NCBI GenBank assembly: GCA_011032825.1
Contig: JAADJZ010000027.1
Span: 1-64,000 of the forward strand
DNA length: 64,000 nt
Source: Massariosphaeria phaeospora
Lineage: Eukaryota > Ascomycota > Dothideomycetes > Pleosporales
Direction of reading: 5' to 3'
A program made the translations under genes and the position numbers. Under the pieces are notes generated by a model that was not told where the DNA came from, did not search any database, and saw nothing but the letters and a program-made list of their open reading frames with translations. How positions within the stretch are numbered: the first letter of the stretch is position 1; each line of letters begins with the position of its first letter. Positions 21,401 to 28,146 of the stretch are shown piece after piece.

Positions 21401-22351
21401 CCGAGCCCCCATATGCGTCCCGGCCATGTTGTCCAGCAGAGGGAACTGCAAAGCAGAAACGAGCTATCACAGGTTCACAATACTAGCATCGCATATTCCG
21501 CACCGCAGACGCCGAATGAACATCATCCGACCCATCAACACATTCGCGCTCCAAGTATGGCGGAGCAGTACCGTGCTAGAGACCCACGTGATGTCCATCA
21601 TGACTTTGACTCTCGCAACATCGATCGAGATATGTCTAGGGAGCTTTCTCATCGGGCTGATGTACTTATGCGGGAACGTGAGTCTCACATGTCTAATGCT
21701 CAGCTACGCACGACTGCACCCACTCCAGCTCTACAAGATCATCGGTATTCAGCTTCACAACAGGATCGTAGCTACTCTACCCAGCGTTCACATACACCAC
21801 TATCCAGGACCGAACATAGTCAACACCAGCCTTTACAGCACCCCCCGCACTCTGCTTTAGGAGACGGTAGTCATTCCGTCTATGGGCAACGCCAAAATGA
21901 AGCGCCCCATCGTTTTCGCGATCCTTTTACTTCTCGGGATGAACGTAACAGAGTCACGGATCGTATTCGTGAAGAGCAAGCACAAGCGCAGGCACAGGCA
22001 CAGGCGCATGCACAGGCACAATCGCATGCACAAGCACAAGCACAGGCACAGGCACAAGCACAGGCACAGGCACAAGCACAACAGGCGCAAACACAAGCAC
22101 AGGCACAACAGCATCCAGCAATGCGAACAGACGATTACCTAGGGAGGGAACGCGAAATGAGAGAACGTGAGATGCGCGATCGCGACTTACGAGATGCGCA
22201 TTATCGAGAGAGTTTGTTGAGGAGAGATCGCGATATGGGTATGCGAGGACCTCCACCGCCAGGCCCGGGCCAGCAAGGACAAGAGCAGAGACCAGGACCC
22301 ATGGACTGGACAAGCGCTGTACGACCTCTACCGGAAAGATGGCCGCGATGA
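15407..22351 (+). CDS. SNT1: SANT/Myb-domain corepressor, Snt1/NCoR-like (SET3 complex subunit)
   Basis: A single exon of 2,314 aa. The N-terminal third is Arg/Ser/Asp-rich (RDSRDARD, DRRDRD). Near residues 405-455 a 16-residue unit of the type PTAPKxxIPSGLSTVP is repeated three to four times. An acidic patch (DDSDDDFDLDEDDF) and a coiled segment follow near 765-830. SANT1 is near 1105-1150 (EEEHRIMTHHYKDQYAKKWGKLAEIL, then DCINHYYATKWDKEYKG) and is preceded by the FQREPGQGVFVYHYEPP block of this family. SANT2 is near 1340-1385 (SYWSVAEHNDFQKNVAHFGTDWVAIANHM, then MVKNQYLRH). The C-terminal third is Gln/Pro/His-rich with a polyQ run and a Gln-Ala repeat near 2190-2235. In yeast, Snt1 scaffolds the Set3 histone deacetylase complex. 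The orthology is inferred from paired SANT domains. No intron is needed. Confidence 0.85.
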   Translation: MSNPRWQNTRSPPPPYRDNRRPSTYSNARLNTDSGQFPPRETPRGPKSASAVDPPRGPIVGPPSGAPSAPRDGRGRGTLTLREAPPLSSCTNPRSSNSWHRDDHREYDRRDRERRPSPRPRSPIRDSRDARDFGPRDLDIGRARRNSRDGPPSAGSTYSDPPRGSGGFGRGAPRGRPDFSSDVRGGRGRPYINDDRDRHHDSRDRLGERSFRPRSRSRDPVRRDRDFRDERDFDRRDRDERRFPREYDSYNPSAGSSKPVPRADTYRGSGIHDARHTAGPPAGPFALHSSHHGSAVDRAGPPVDSFSRRSSVAAEPSSSKDSRRDPGRDDLLLASRVEASKERYAPRASSPPAAVPAFGFSSNVWRNPALDVKTTVTVQPPKYVPTTPSAPIASAPVIAAAPAVPTAPKTNIPSGLSTVPPTAPKAIIPPGLSTAPPTAPKASIPSGLSTVPPTGPKADRISDRPQVDSNGQDRAGFAEPLRIDPLRPITTSAIGPNSVGPDAIEPKLLGPLSTSSHSHTQANSPPQGPAARARAPPQGPHSALRSNVSPSYPRPQHMHYAIRDPSPGAIQPGSAARTGTGNALSINTSPKSLPANIPTGPKAERGNLMTGRAPPVYGPPDRSAFPSSRLPLGGAPKSIQWVRPGFSRQAPTIPTKREFPSEDRDRPFGVVPKAPKLDGNITATEMQRPEQTKREPPIDTRLGTITGNPINHPLPKQYEGAPPKAASPQPTPMEIRRLSDTSMKDSYPHQEKPPLPSIVPAPEVMDDSDDDFDLDEDDFAESEAIYNREKALLEAKRIDLSASRLRATTLLQEIMLLTSLNIDHLPRQETKPPDEEIILMPPSVVQSQAESVATDLPTPKAEEAEEAVMDEKLGKSLAPATRALRMRREDSPERVSITDPASLPYLGSGPPTPLSDPDHDQPSLPESIILAIRDTLRRNIEPERGPEEKLQQYAQAYRQWRLDIQGLDETRDQDEHESLPSAEPTLKAHTPDIQSSAMTAMLEIPSVTTGRRGHQGRWATEYDLEAVLKESLKTAEEEKLGKKERDPKRSMADPEKEAIVPAELTVYEAQRRRFIDTNFQREPGQGVFVYHYEPPEDDFTEEEHRIMTHHYKDQYAKKWGKLAEILHTEAGSSRTYKDCINHYYATKWDKEYKGKTKRGRGGRRHRGAGAGRGRGAIANMERTEIAPGDETNPLALTETGRPRRSAAPTFGAESEIDATTSAATPGRPRRQTDTDGMQEKASRRGKGGREKGGRKPKNQPLVPALACSPIKIDRVQRALGVKMEEELAKRPLGDMPLPILPGIVEDQLTFQSDPPNQSAINLGVMERPKTQPNSRPGPSSYWSVAEHNDFQKNVAHFGTDWVAIANHMGTKTQTMVKNQYLRHVESGSVPNLEKTAEEADARRERGEDLGPPPTPTPAAKRRYESSQTNTPRTLAPTPDGAELLKSPASLATVPSKASPPGSTTSSRFSTIAQAPPHSKPTIATIGFSSNSESSLTVVPSLPQQQSPPTRPQAHHHQQTVAQHKPHHPGPRAGFFSDDMSLRIENRPPSQSSTTAPPQRPLQPPTPLPQQQSQVRSHDQSQTPSFRPSTHPERDVKQRSESNLDRDAQLRFPGQHSRRISQELSHQRQFPPPTTSAGQGILHVRSASRARSPEARSISLQSSRHLAQTQPGGHILGETGSQPSGIMSTVPQVLPHSIIGTPPVKEELRHHPLPQVSQLQGPPTLQAQPQMYPQSTQPSNQSSLPPPASAAPKPATEPRKSNLLSLLNDTEPEEPRRKKPSEQGIPSHTSTPQQQTPIAPPPSIPQALPPRRDHLYTETPGTQAPYSRSVYSQQNSLAHPGSNRQVVDLTSEQTPPTRQQQRDSWQQRQFHPSQTQPQQQSINASHAALTQPTFNDPRIYGNHRSVFAQHNAPRHNPSPPPLTAYNNSPHMHSRTPSLSGPPAQQQQQQQQQRLGMSSSIPGQHPHSTAGATQILQPNPYAQVDPPGSGAQPTAPAGMRPSPHMRPGHVVQQRELQSRNELSQVHNTSIAYSAPQTPNEHHPTHQHIRAPSMAEQYRARDPRDVHHDFDSRNIDRDMSRELSHRADVLMRERESHMSNAQLRTTAPTPALQDHRYSASQQDRSYSTQRSHTPLSRTEHSQHQPLQHPPHSALGDGSHSVYGQRQNEAPHRFRDPFTSRDERNRVTDRIREEQAQAQAQAQAHAQAQSHAQAQAQAQAQAQAQAQAQQAQTQAQAQQHPAMRTDDYLGREREMREREMRDRDLRDAHYRESLLRRDRDMGMRGPPPPGPGQQGQEQRPGPMDWTSAVRPLPERWPR
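16619..16779 (+). repeat. 48-bp tandem repeat inside the SNT1-like gene
   Basis: Three full copies and one partial copy of a 48-bp unit encode the PTAPK..IPSGLSTVP 16-mer. Copies differ by a few bases and keep frame. Confidence 0.85.
21233..21262 (+). repeat. PolyQ-coding CAG/CAA tract in the SNT1-like gene
   Basis: About ten mixed CAG/CAA codons encode an uninterrupted glutamine run. Confidence 0.85.
21976..22110 (+). repeat. Gln-Ala coding hexanucleotide repeat in the SNT1-like gene
   Basis: A (CAGGCA)n-type repeat, with CAAGCA and CATGCA variants, encodes a roughly 45-residue QA/HA repeat. It is in frame and a likely length-polymorphic site. Confidence 0.9.
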
Positions 22352-23067
22352 ATTGAATGACAAATCGGCCAAACCATTCTTTTATTCCTGCGACAGATGG
22401 TCTCCTATGTTTGTCCAACATGCTACATGAGGAATCAGCAATCGTTTTCTCTCCTTATTCTTCCAAGAATGACCATACGGCGCTTTAACTCGGGATCATC
22501 GTACTTAAAGTCATGACCGGAAGCATGGCGTATGTGGTTGAACGGATGGATTTTAATTCGTTTGGTCGGATCAGTGTTTTACTAGTAAGATTTGAGCATG
22601 ATATCCGCGGCGTTTTGCTTTGATTTTCTCCATTCAAGAAGGATGGGAGGTTTCTTGATGACGATAACTTTGTCGATTTTTTCTATGTCACGGAGTGCGC
22701 GGCTAGGCTATGCAATGATCTTACCGGCAAGCGGAGTTTGGTTTTTCTTTCATATATATTTGGTGGTGGCGGTATTCCATGTATGTTATAGGCATTGCTG
22801 TTGCTGCCGGGCTTCCTTAGAGAAGATGTTCTCGTGGCTCGGTTTAGGGGGGAACTTGTGTAGTAGAGATGGTGCTCGTCGCGCCTGAACAATCAAAGAA
22901 ATCTAACATGGAAGTTTGGTTCGGTGGACGTTACGCTACGGTGATTATTGCGTGGGTAAATAGACATAAAGGATGGAATAAGCTGACCAGTACCGACCGG
23001 AGGGTCGAGAACTGTTGCATTGAGTTCTCAATTTGCGGACTTGGTCAGCGCCGCCGTCGCACCGAAT

Positions 23068-23097
23068 GGCACTCCAAGCTCTTGTGCGGGCGAGGGA
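23068..23097 (+). repeat. Degenerate copy 1 of the 30-bp intergenic motif
   Basis: GGCACTCCAAGCTCTTGTGC and following GGGCGAGG match the motif at about 22 of 28 positions by eye. It is the weakest of the five copies. Confidence 0.5.
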
Positions 23098-23280
23098 GTT
23101 CCCATCTTAGAGTATGTATACCGGTGAGTACGTAGCGATAGAGCCGAGTATGCTCGGTTTCCATATGGTAAAACGTTACTAACGGTGGTACTATTAACTA
23201 CAGCTTACAGCTTGCAGTCGACTTGCATCCATCTGACTTTGACTGACAAGGGTACTCCGTATCCCATCGTTCATTAGACA

Positions 23281-23310
23281 TGCACTGCAATCTTTAGCGC
23301 GCACGAGGGG
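23281..23310 (+). repeat. Copy 2 of the 30-bp intergenic motif
   Basis: TGCACTGCAATCTTTAGCGC followed by GCACGAGGGG. The 20-bp core equals that of copy 3 except for the first base. Confidence 0.8.
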
Positions 23311-23427
23311 TAGATTAGGGACATGGGCTGGTTGGTTCTTCGGAAACGGAACGATGGACTATGCATCGGTATGTTTACTGTTCACCGGTGCTGCGCCGAT
23401 CTAGCTGCAATATGGCAGGAGCGTAAG

Positions 23428-23457
23428 GGCACTGCAATCTTTAGCGCGGCCGAGACG
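23428..23457 (+). repeat. Copy 3 of the 30-bp intergenic motif
   Basis: GGCACTGCAATCTTTAGCGC followed by GGCCGAGACG, 147 bp downstream of copy 2. Confidence 0.8.
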
Positions 23458-24188
23458 TTCATTGATTGCCACTATTGCCATGCATCAACTCGTGGCCGCT
23501 CATGTGAGTGAGACGGAGGCACGTCAGCACGTAGAACTCAACAACAGCCTGTCATCGGGAACAAAAACAAAGACTTGTCTACACAGAGGTTGAGATTTGG
23601 CGGAGAGATCCAGATACTGAACGAATTGTTATGAGATCAACTGTAAACTTGAGGTCTCTGACTGAGTATGGCGCCTTTCTTGCTAAGGCTCCGCCATGCC
23701 TTTACCTCGTGGCCCGCGTCCAGTTTGTACTACGGATTTCAGTCCGGAGGAGTGGTTTCGAAGGCATGCTACCGAAGGGACAAAGTATGCTTAGGTTGGC
23801 GCTTCCCAGTGAAGACGTTTCTTGGAACTGCGGTGCCTCACGCCGTTCTCCTTTAGCTTTCAGCTTTTGACTGTATGTATTTGCATCCCCTTGCACACGT
23901 GTACCGCTTGATTTCATCACTCAAAAACATATAGTATTCTTATCATATCGCTACACATAGTTCAAAACGAGGGTGAAAAAATCTCCAGTAATTGAAAAGA
24001 CAAATGGTCCTTTGTAACTACACAGCGAAGAGAGCAGTCATAACAGTGGGTGGTGTTAACTGGGTGTGTGGCTGGGGCCCCAAAAGGTCGAATTCATCTT
24101 TGAACAGTGATGATATCTGATGGGGCTCATTGAGAGCGTGTCTGGCATACTCGGACCGGACGTTCAACTCTTCATATACCTTCACATT

Positions 24189-24218
24189 TGCACTGCAATT
24201 TCTAGCGCCAACGAGACG
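24189..24218 (+). repeat. Copy 4 of the 30-bp intergenic motif
   Basis: TGCACTGCAATTTCTAGCGC followed by CAACGAGACG, with two transitions in the core. Confidence 0.75.
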
Positions 24219-24400
24219 TCCAAGCTGGATAGGGGGGACTTTGGGGCAGTGCTGGTGTGTTGAAACCTTCACCGGTTTTCGATATACTTGGCAATGCAAC
24301 GTGTGTTACACAACGGAAGTGGCGGAGCGCTGTTGGGGCTGCCAAGGGACCGGTCAACCTTGAACGAGGCGATTGTGGACAAGTAGAGCCTAGAGCCGCA

Positions 24401-24430
24401 AGCACTGCAATCTTTAGCGTGGAAGAGACG
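24401..24430 (+). repeat. Copy 5 of the 30-bp intergenic motif
   Basis: AGCACTGCAATCTTTAGCGT followed by GGAAGAGACG, 212 bp after copy 4. The spacing is nearly the same as copy 1 to copy 2 (213 bp). Confidence 0.8.
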
Positions 24431-24626
24431 ATAGTGTCTGATTAGGAACTAGACACGGGTCTAACGTACATTGTGCATTGCGCATTGCGCGGAGAGGCCA
24501 TGTACTTCAAAACCGGCAGTACAGATAAAAGACCTGGGTATATGCGCTTGTCCAATGATTAAGTGCCAGAGTAGAACAAGAAATGTAGCGGTTCAAAGGT
24601 GCGGTTTTCCCACAATGAAGCCTTCA

Positions 24627-25385
24627 TTATTTCCGCTCGTGTAACTTCTCGTGCCTGTTGCGATCGTTTGCCCTGGTGAATGCTCTTCCGCATTCACGAC
24701 ACGCATGTGGCCTCTCGCCACGATGGCTTTTCAAATGGTTCTGGAGGCCGAAGCTGCGAGTAAAATTCTTCGCGCAAATGGAGCATGACCACGTCGACTT
24801 TGCACGTTGAACAGTGGAGTTGAAGCGTTCTGCTAGGTTACTCATCTCGGGATGAAAGGACCGGGTATGCCTATCGGTCTATTAGCATAATGATGCACCG
24901 GATCACATACTCACGAGACTTACTTTTCAAGGTCTTTGGAGTTTGCAAACCCGTTCGCGGCACCAATACAGTCGGGTACTTCGCACTGGAATGGGCGATC
25001 GTGGAGGTTGATGTGCCTTTTCTTTGCTTTCGCGTCCTTGAACCCTTCAGAGAAGTACATGCACGTAACCTTTGTACACTTATATCTCCTCTCATCGTCA
25101 TAGAATTGTCGATATGTTGCTAGTTCAGATGCGTTGAGGGTTTTTGGAAGGTCTTCGAGCAGTTTTCGGTTACGTTCGAGTGATGCGGCTAAGCTCTTGA
25201 TACTGATCGCGTCGAACCCTTTCCTATGGTATTTATAAATGTGGCTTACGACGGCGACGAGCTTAGGGCAAGGAGTGGTGGTGAAAATATTGTTGTAGGT
25301 TGGTTTGAAGACATAGTCAGACTAGCTTCCTTCCAGTAGATAGAGTAGTTAAAATGAAGAACGCGGCATCTATGAGGTCTACCAT
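24627..25385 (-). pseudogene. C2H2 zinc-finger protein, probably a 5'-truncated or broken gene
   Basis: The last exon (24870-24627) joins the previous one (ending 24924) through a 53-nt intron with GTAAGT/TAG ends and a GCTAATA branch site. Together they encode YKCTKVTCMYFSEGFKDAKAK with a His pair, FQCEVPDC...DLEKHTRSFH, then two classical fingers CSICAKNF...HLKSH and CRECGRAF...HEKLH. Upstream coding continues as LVAVVSHIYKYHRKGFDAIS and LAASLERNRKLLEDLP. The first ATG that could serve (25385) is one base out of frame near 25324 unless a weak GTCTGA-donor intron is used. Similar finger modules occur at the C-terminus of larger fungal proteins, so this may be a remnant. DNA- or RNA-binding is inferred only from the fingers. 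Confidence 0.6.
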
Positions 25386-25398
25386 ACGAAATTGACGA

Positions 25399-25446
25399 GG
25401 GTATTAGTCGAGGTATTAGTCGGGGTATTAGTCGGGGTATTAGTCG
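25399..25446 (+). repeat. Four tandem copies of a 12-bp unit
   Basis: GGTATTAGTCGA, then GGTATTAGTCGG twice, then GGTATTAGTCGC. It lies just upstream of the possible start of the zinc-finger gene and downstream of the protease-like gene. Confidence 0.85.
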
Positions 25447-25607
25447 CTAGGTCACGGCTTGATATGATAGCTGGCTTATCAGTTGATTATAATACAGTAG
25501 ATACTCTATTCTTGATTCCCCTAGGGAATCTTCTGCTTGGTCCATAGCCAAAGCTATAGCACGAAAAACATACAGTAAGAAATGTGGAGTAATAGGTAAA
25601 CTTCTCA

Positions 25608-27594
25608 CTAGGCCCTTGAGCCTTGAACAGGTGATCCCGAAAGCTGGCCCTCCCAGTTCGTTGGTGAAGTTATCGTACAGCCTGTCACTGCTTGGATGTC
25701 TCGAAAGATGTGTGCCAGGGGTGTAAAATAACCAACAGACATAGTCGATTGTGCGGCAAACATAAGCCCAACCCAAGGCGCTGCATCGTTGTTCCAAAAC
25801 AAGACACTGCCTAAGTCCCCAGGTTCGCAGATCGTGCGAAGATTAAGGTCTTTATTCGCGTGGATGTACTGTTGGCCTTCAGGGTCCAGACCAACCACGC
25901 TCCAGCATCGGACCAATGCCTTGCCATAAGTCGAGAGAATAGTTCCGTTCACAACAGTAACCACTTGGTTCATTACACCGTTAGTCCAGCCGGTGCTGCG
26001 TCCTTTCTTCGCAAACCGTTTTGTGGTAATTTGATCAAACGTACGATGTACTGTAGCGTCAGATCCTGGTACAATGAGGAACGGACGGTCGGGTCCTGGC
26101 TTCATATCAGGGAGACCTCCAGGGACTTCGTTGTCGAGAATTCGAGGGGATTGGACCTTTGTCAAAGACCAGTCCATAATCCAATCTGGTGCCTGTATGT
26201 CGGCTTCGTATGGGAAATCCTCGTGAGGATTGACCTCGTCACTAGCCCTTCTGTATATTTCCAGCTCTTTCGCTGTTGCTGGCATGGTCCTGCGACCGGA
26301 AGTAGCAAACAAGGTGCCTAGAATGCGTTTGCTATGCGGAAGCCACTCCTCAAGCTCTCTCTTCCTCTGAATGAACAACTGCTCCAATGCAAGCGATGTC
26401 TGGAGAAAGACAGCTTTACTTGGATCCATCTCCGCCATGTCTACGCGACTTGGTCGACCGTCAGAAGGGTGTCGAAGGTGACGGTCTAGATCGTCCAGGT
26501 GACCCTGAATGAACTTTCTCATGATGTCCATATCTGTATCGGATGGGCTTACGATTACATGCGTTTTCTTCCTAGTGATGTCGTGTTGTGGAGGTAGAGC
26601 ATGCTGGCCGGTGCAAGCTGCTTAGATGTTAACATGTTACCAGAAACAGAGGGAGAATATAGATACCTTCTTCGATCGCTGCCGTGGAGAGAACATGGTG
26701 ATTGGTAATCATAAAATCACCAAGATCTTTCCCTTCGTAGCTCAGCTTGATCAGCCCACCAACTGACCCAGAACCCTTCTCTCCCTTGACTCCACATGAT
26801 GCACCCATTTCCACAAGAGTCGTTAGTCCACTCATGTCGCCCATGGAGATCTGGCTGTCGTTCATGCAGTCCAACTTGTTCGAGAAGATGAACTCGAAAT
26901 CAAACTTCTTTCGTGCTGCGGCCCGCCACAAGGTCTGGGAAAGATCTTCCCTCCAGAGTCGAGTATTCGCGTCGGGAGTTGTGATACAAACAGTTGGGCG
27001 TGCAGACTCTCGGGAATCCAAAGATCTCAAAAACAAATCCATGGTTATCCAGTGTCCTCCTGCTTCACGGAGGATTTCCAGTAGTTCGATATAAGTCTTT
27101 TCCCAAGCCATAGTGTGATCGGGTTTGTCTGGAAGTGCAAACGTCAGAGGTCCTCGAGCGGCTCGAGAGTCCACGATTTCGATGTTGATGTGGACATCAA
27201 ATTCCTTCAGGTGTCTTCGAAAGTCCAAAAGTGCATTCTCCCAGTCTGTTTTCGCATTGGCCTCAGGAGATCTCCGACGACCTGCTAGGACGGATAGGTA
27301 CAATTCGTCCGTGCTATTGTGACGTCCAGTCGACCTGTACGCGAACTGTACTTGCGCTGGAGCAAGTTCGTATGCCACCGCGATCTGACGGATTCTATCC
27401 AGATGATAGTTGACGTTACCTCCAGCGCTCATTGACGTGATAACATCATGGGCATCACGTTGAGAGAAGGCGAACGGCAGAGCCAGGGTTGACTCTTTTG
27501 GCCAAGTGTACACAGCCCTGTGAACTGTTCCGTAATCCGCCTCGTCTCCAAACTGTTCGTCAGATCTACTCATAAATCCTCGTTTAGAAGCCAT
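25608..27594 (-). CDS. Trypsin-fold serine peptidase-like protein, nucleophile position altered
   Basis: Two exons, 27594-26667 and 26617-25608, give 645 aa. The 49-nt intron has GTATCT/CAG ends, and the downstream frame stays open across the join (STAAIEEACTGQHALPP). The first 250 residues have no family I recognise. From about 285 the sequence takes the look of a chymotrypsin-like fold: GSVGGLIKL, then DFMITNHHVLS, where the second His of NHHV would be the catalytic His. Near residue 585 is EPGDLGSVLFWNNDAAPWVGLMFAA, the place of the GDSGS motif in this fold. Here Leu stands where the nucleophilic Ser is expected. If correct it is a pseudoprotease or a recently inactivated gene. No signal peptide is seen, so it is probably intracellular. 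It is flanked by two damaged genes. Confidence 0.7.
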
Positions 27595-28146
27595 CGTGGT
27601 CCAGGGGTTTGCAGAAGTGCTTTGCAGAATAGTTGGCTGAGAATTGAGAAGTGAGAAAATGGGTAGATGAGGATAGGTGAAGAGCGAGGAACTGGTGGTC
27701 TTTATGAATCTTCAGGGGGCGGTGATTTTTCACACGCAAACGCGAACCGCGGAACCACCCTCCGGAATGCACGCAAATTACGCAATACGAATGCAAAATT
27801 TTCATACGCAAACGCTGATACCGATCGCGGCGATAGCTGTCCGCCAATCACGAATACTACTCCAACTTTAACCACCAACCAGATAGAATCGATTGCTAAT
27901 GTGAAACATACAAAAAGTAGCGGTAACAAGATCGCAAGAATTGGGTGCTTCCGGCTGCTTACAGCGCACAAAGCGGGCTCAAACGCCGAGGCAATAGGAA
28001 TCGTGTGGCTTTGCATCCTGGCGAGGGGATTGGCCGGAGGACGTACAAAAATTTATACTTCGCGTGAAATTACAACTGGGACTGAGGTTGAGGGTCAGCC
28101 GTGGTGAGTTCCACTGTTTCCGTGTGAGCTGTGATTGACACCGCAG
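27595..28146. other. Region between the protease-like gene and the SNF2 gene
   Basis: This is the putative divergent promoter. It carries two direct copies of a CA(C/T)ACGCAAACGC block, near 27731 and 27802, and several further ACGCAAA-type words. The open frame 27667-28107 (+) could supply an upstream exon of the SNF2 gene: a GTGAGT donor at 28106 joins in phase to 28147. Its sequence is otherwise unrecognisable. Confidence 0.45.

Larger units (their letters stand above)
22352..24626. other. 2.3-kb intergenic region with a dispersed 30-bp motif
   Basis: No gene is supported. The left part should be the 3' UTR of the SNT1-like gene. Five copies of a motif around GCACTGCAATCTTTAGCG lie between 23068 and 24430; see the separate entries. 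Confidence 0.6.

Noticed and set aside
21857..22142. Minus- and plus-strand Leu/Cys- or His/Lys-rich frames over the Gln-Ala repeat
   Set aside because: They are alternate-frame readings of a hexanucleotide repeat inside the SNT1-like coding sequence.
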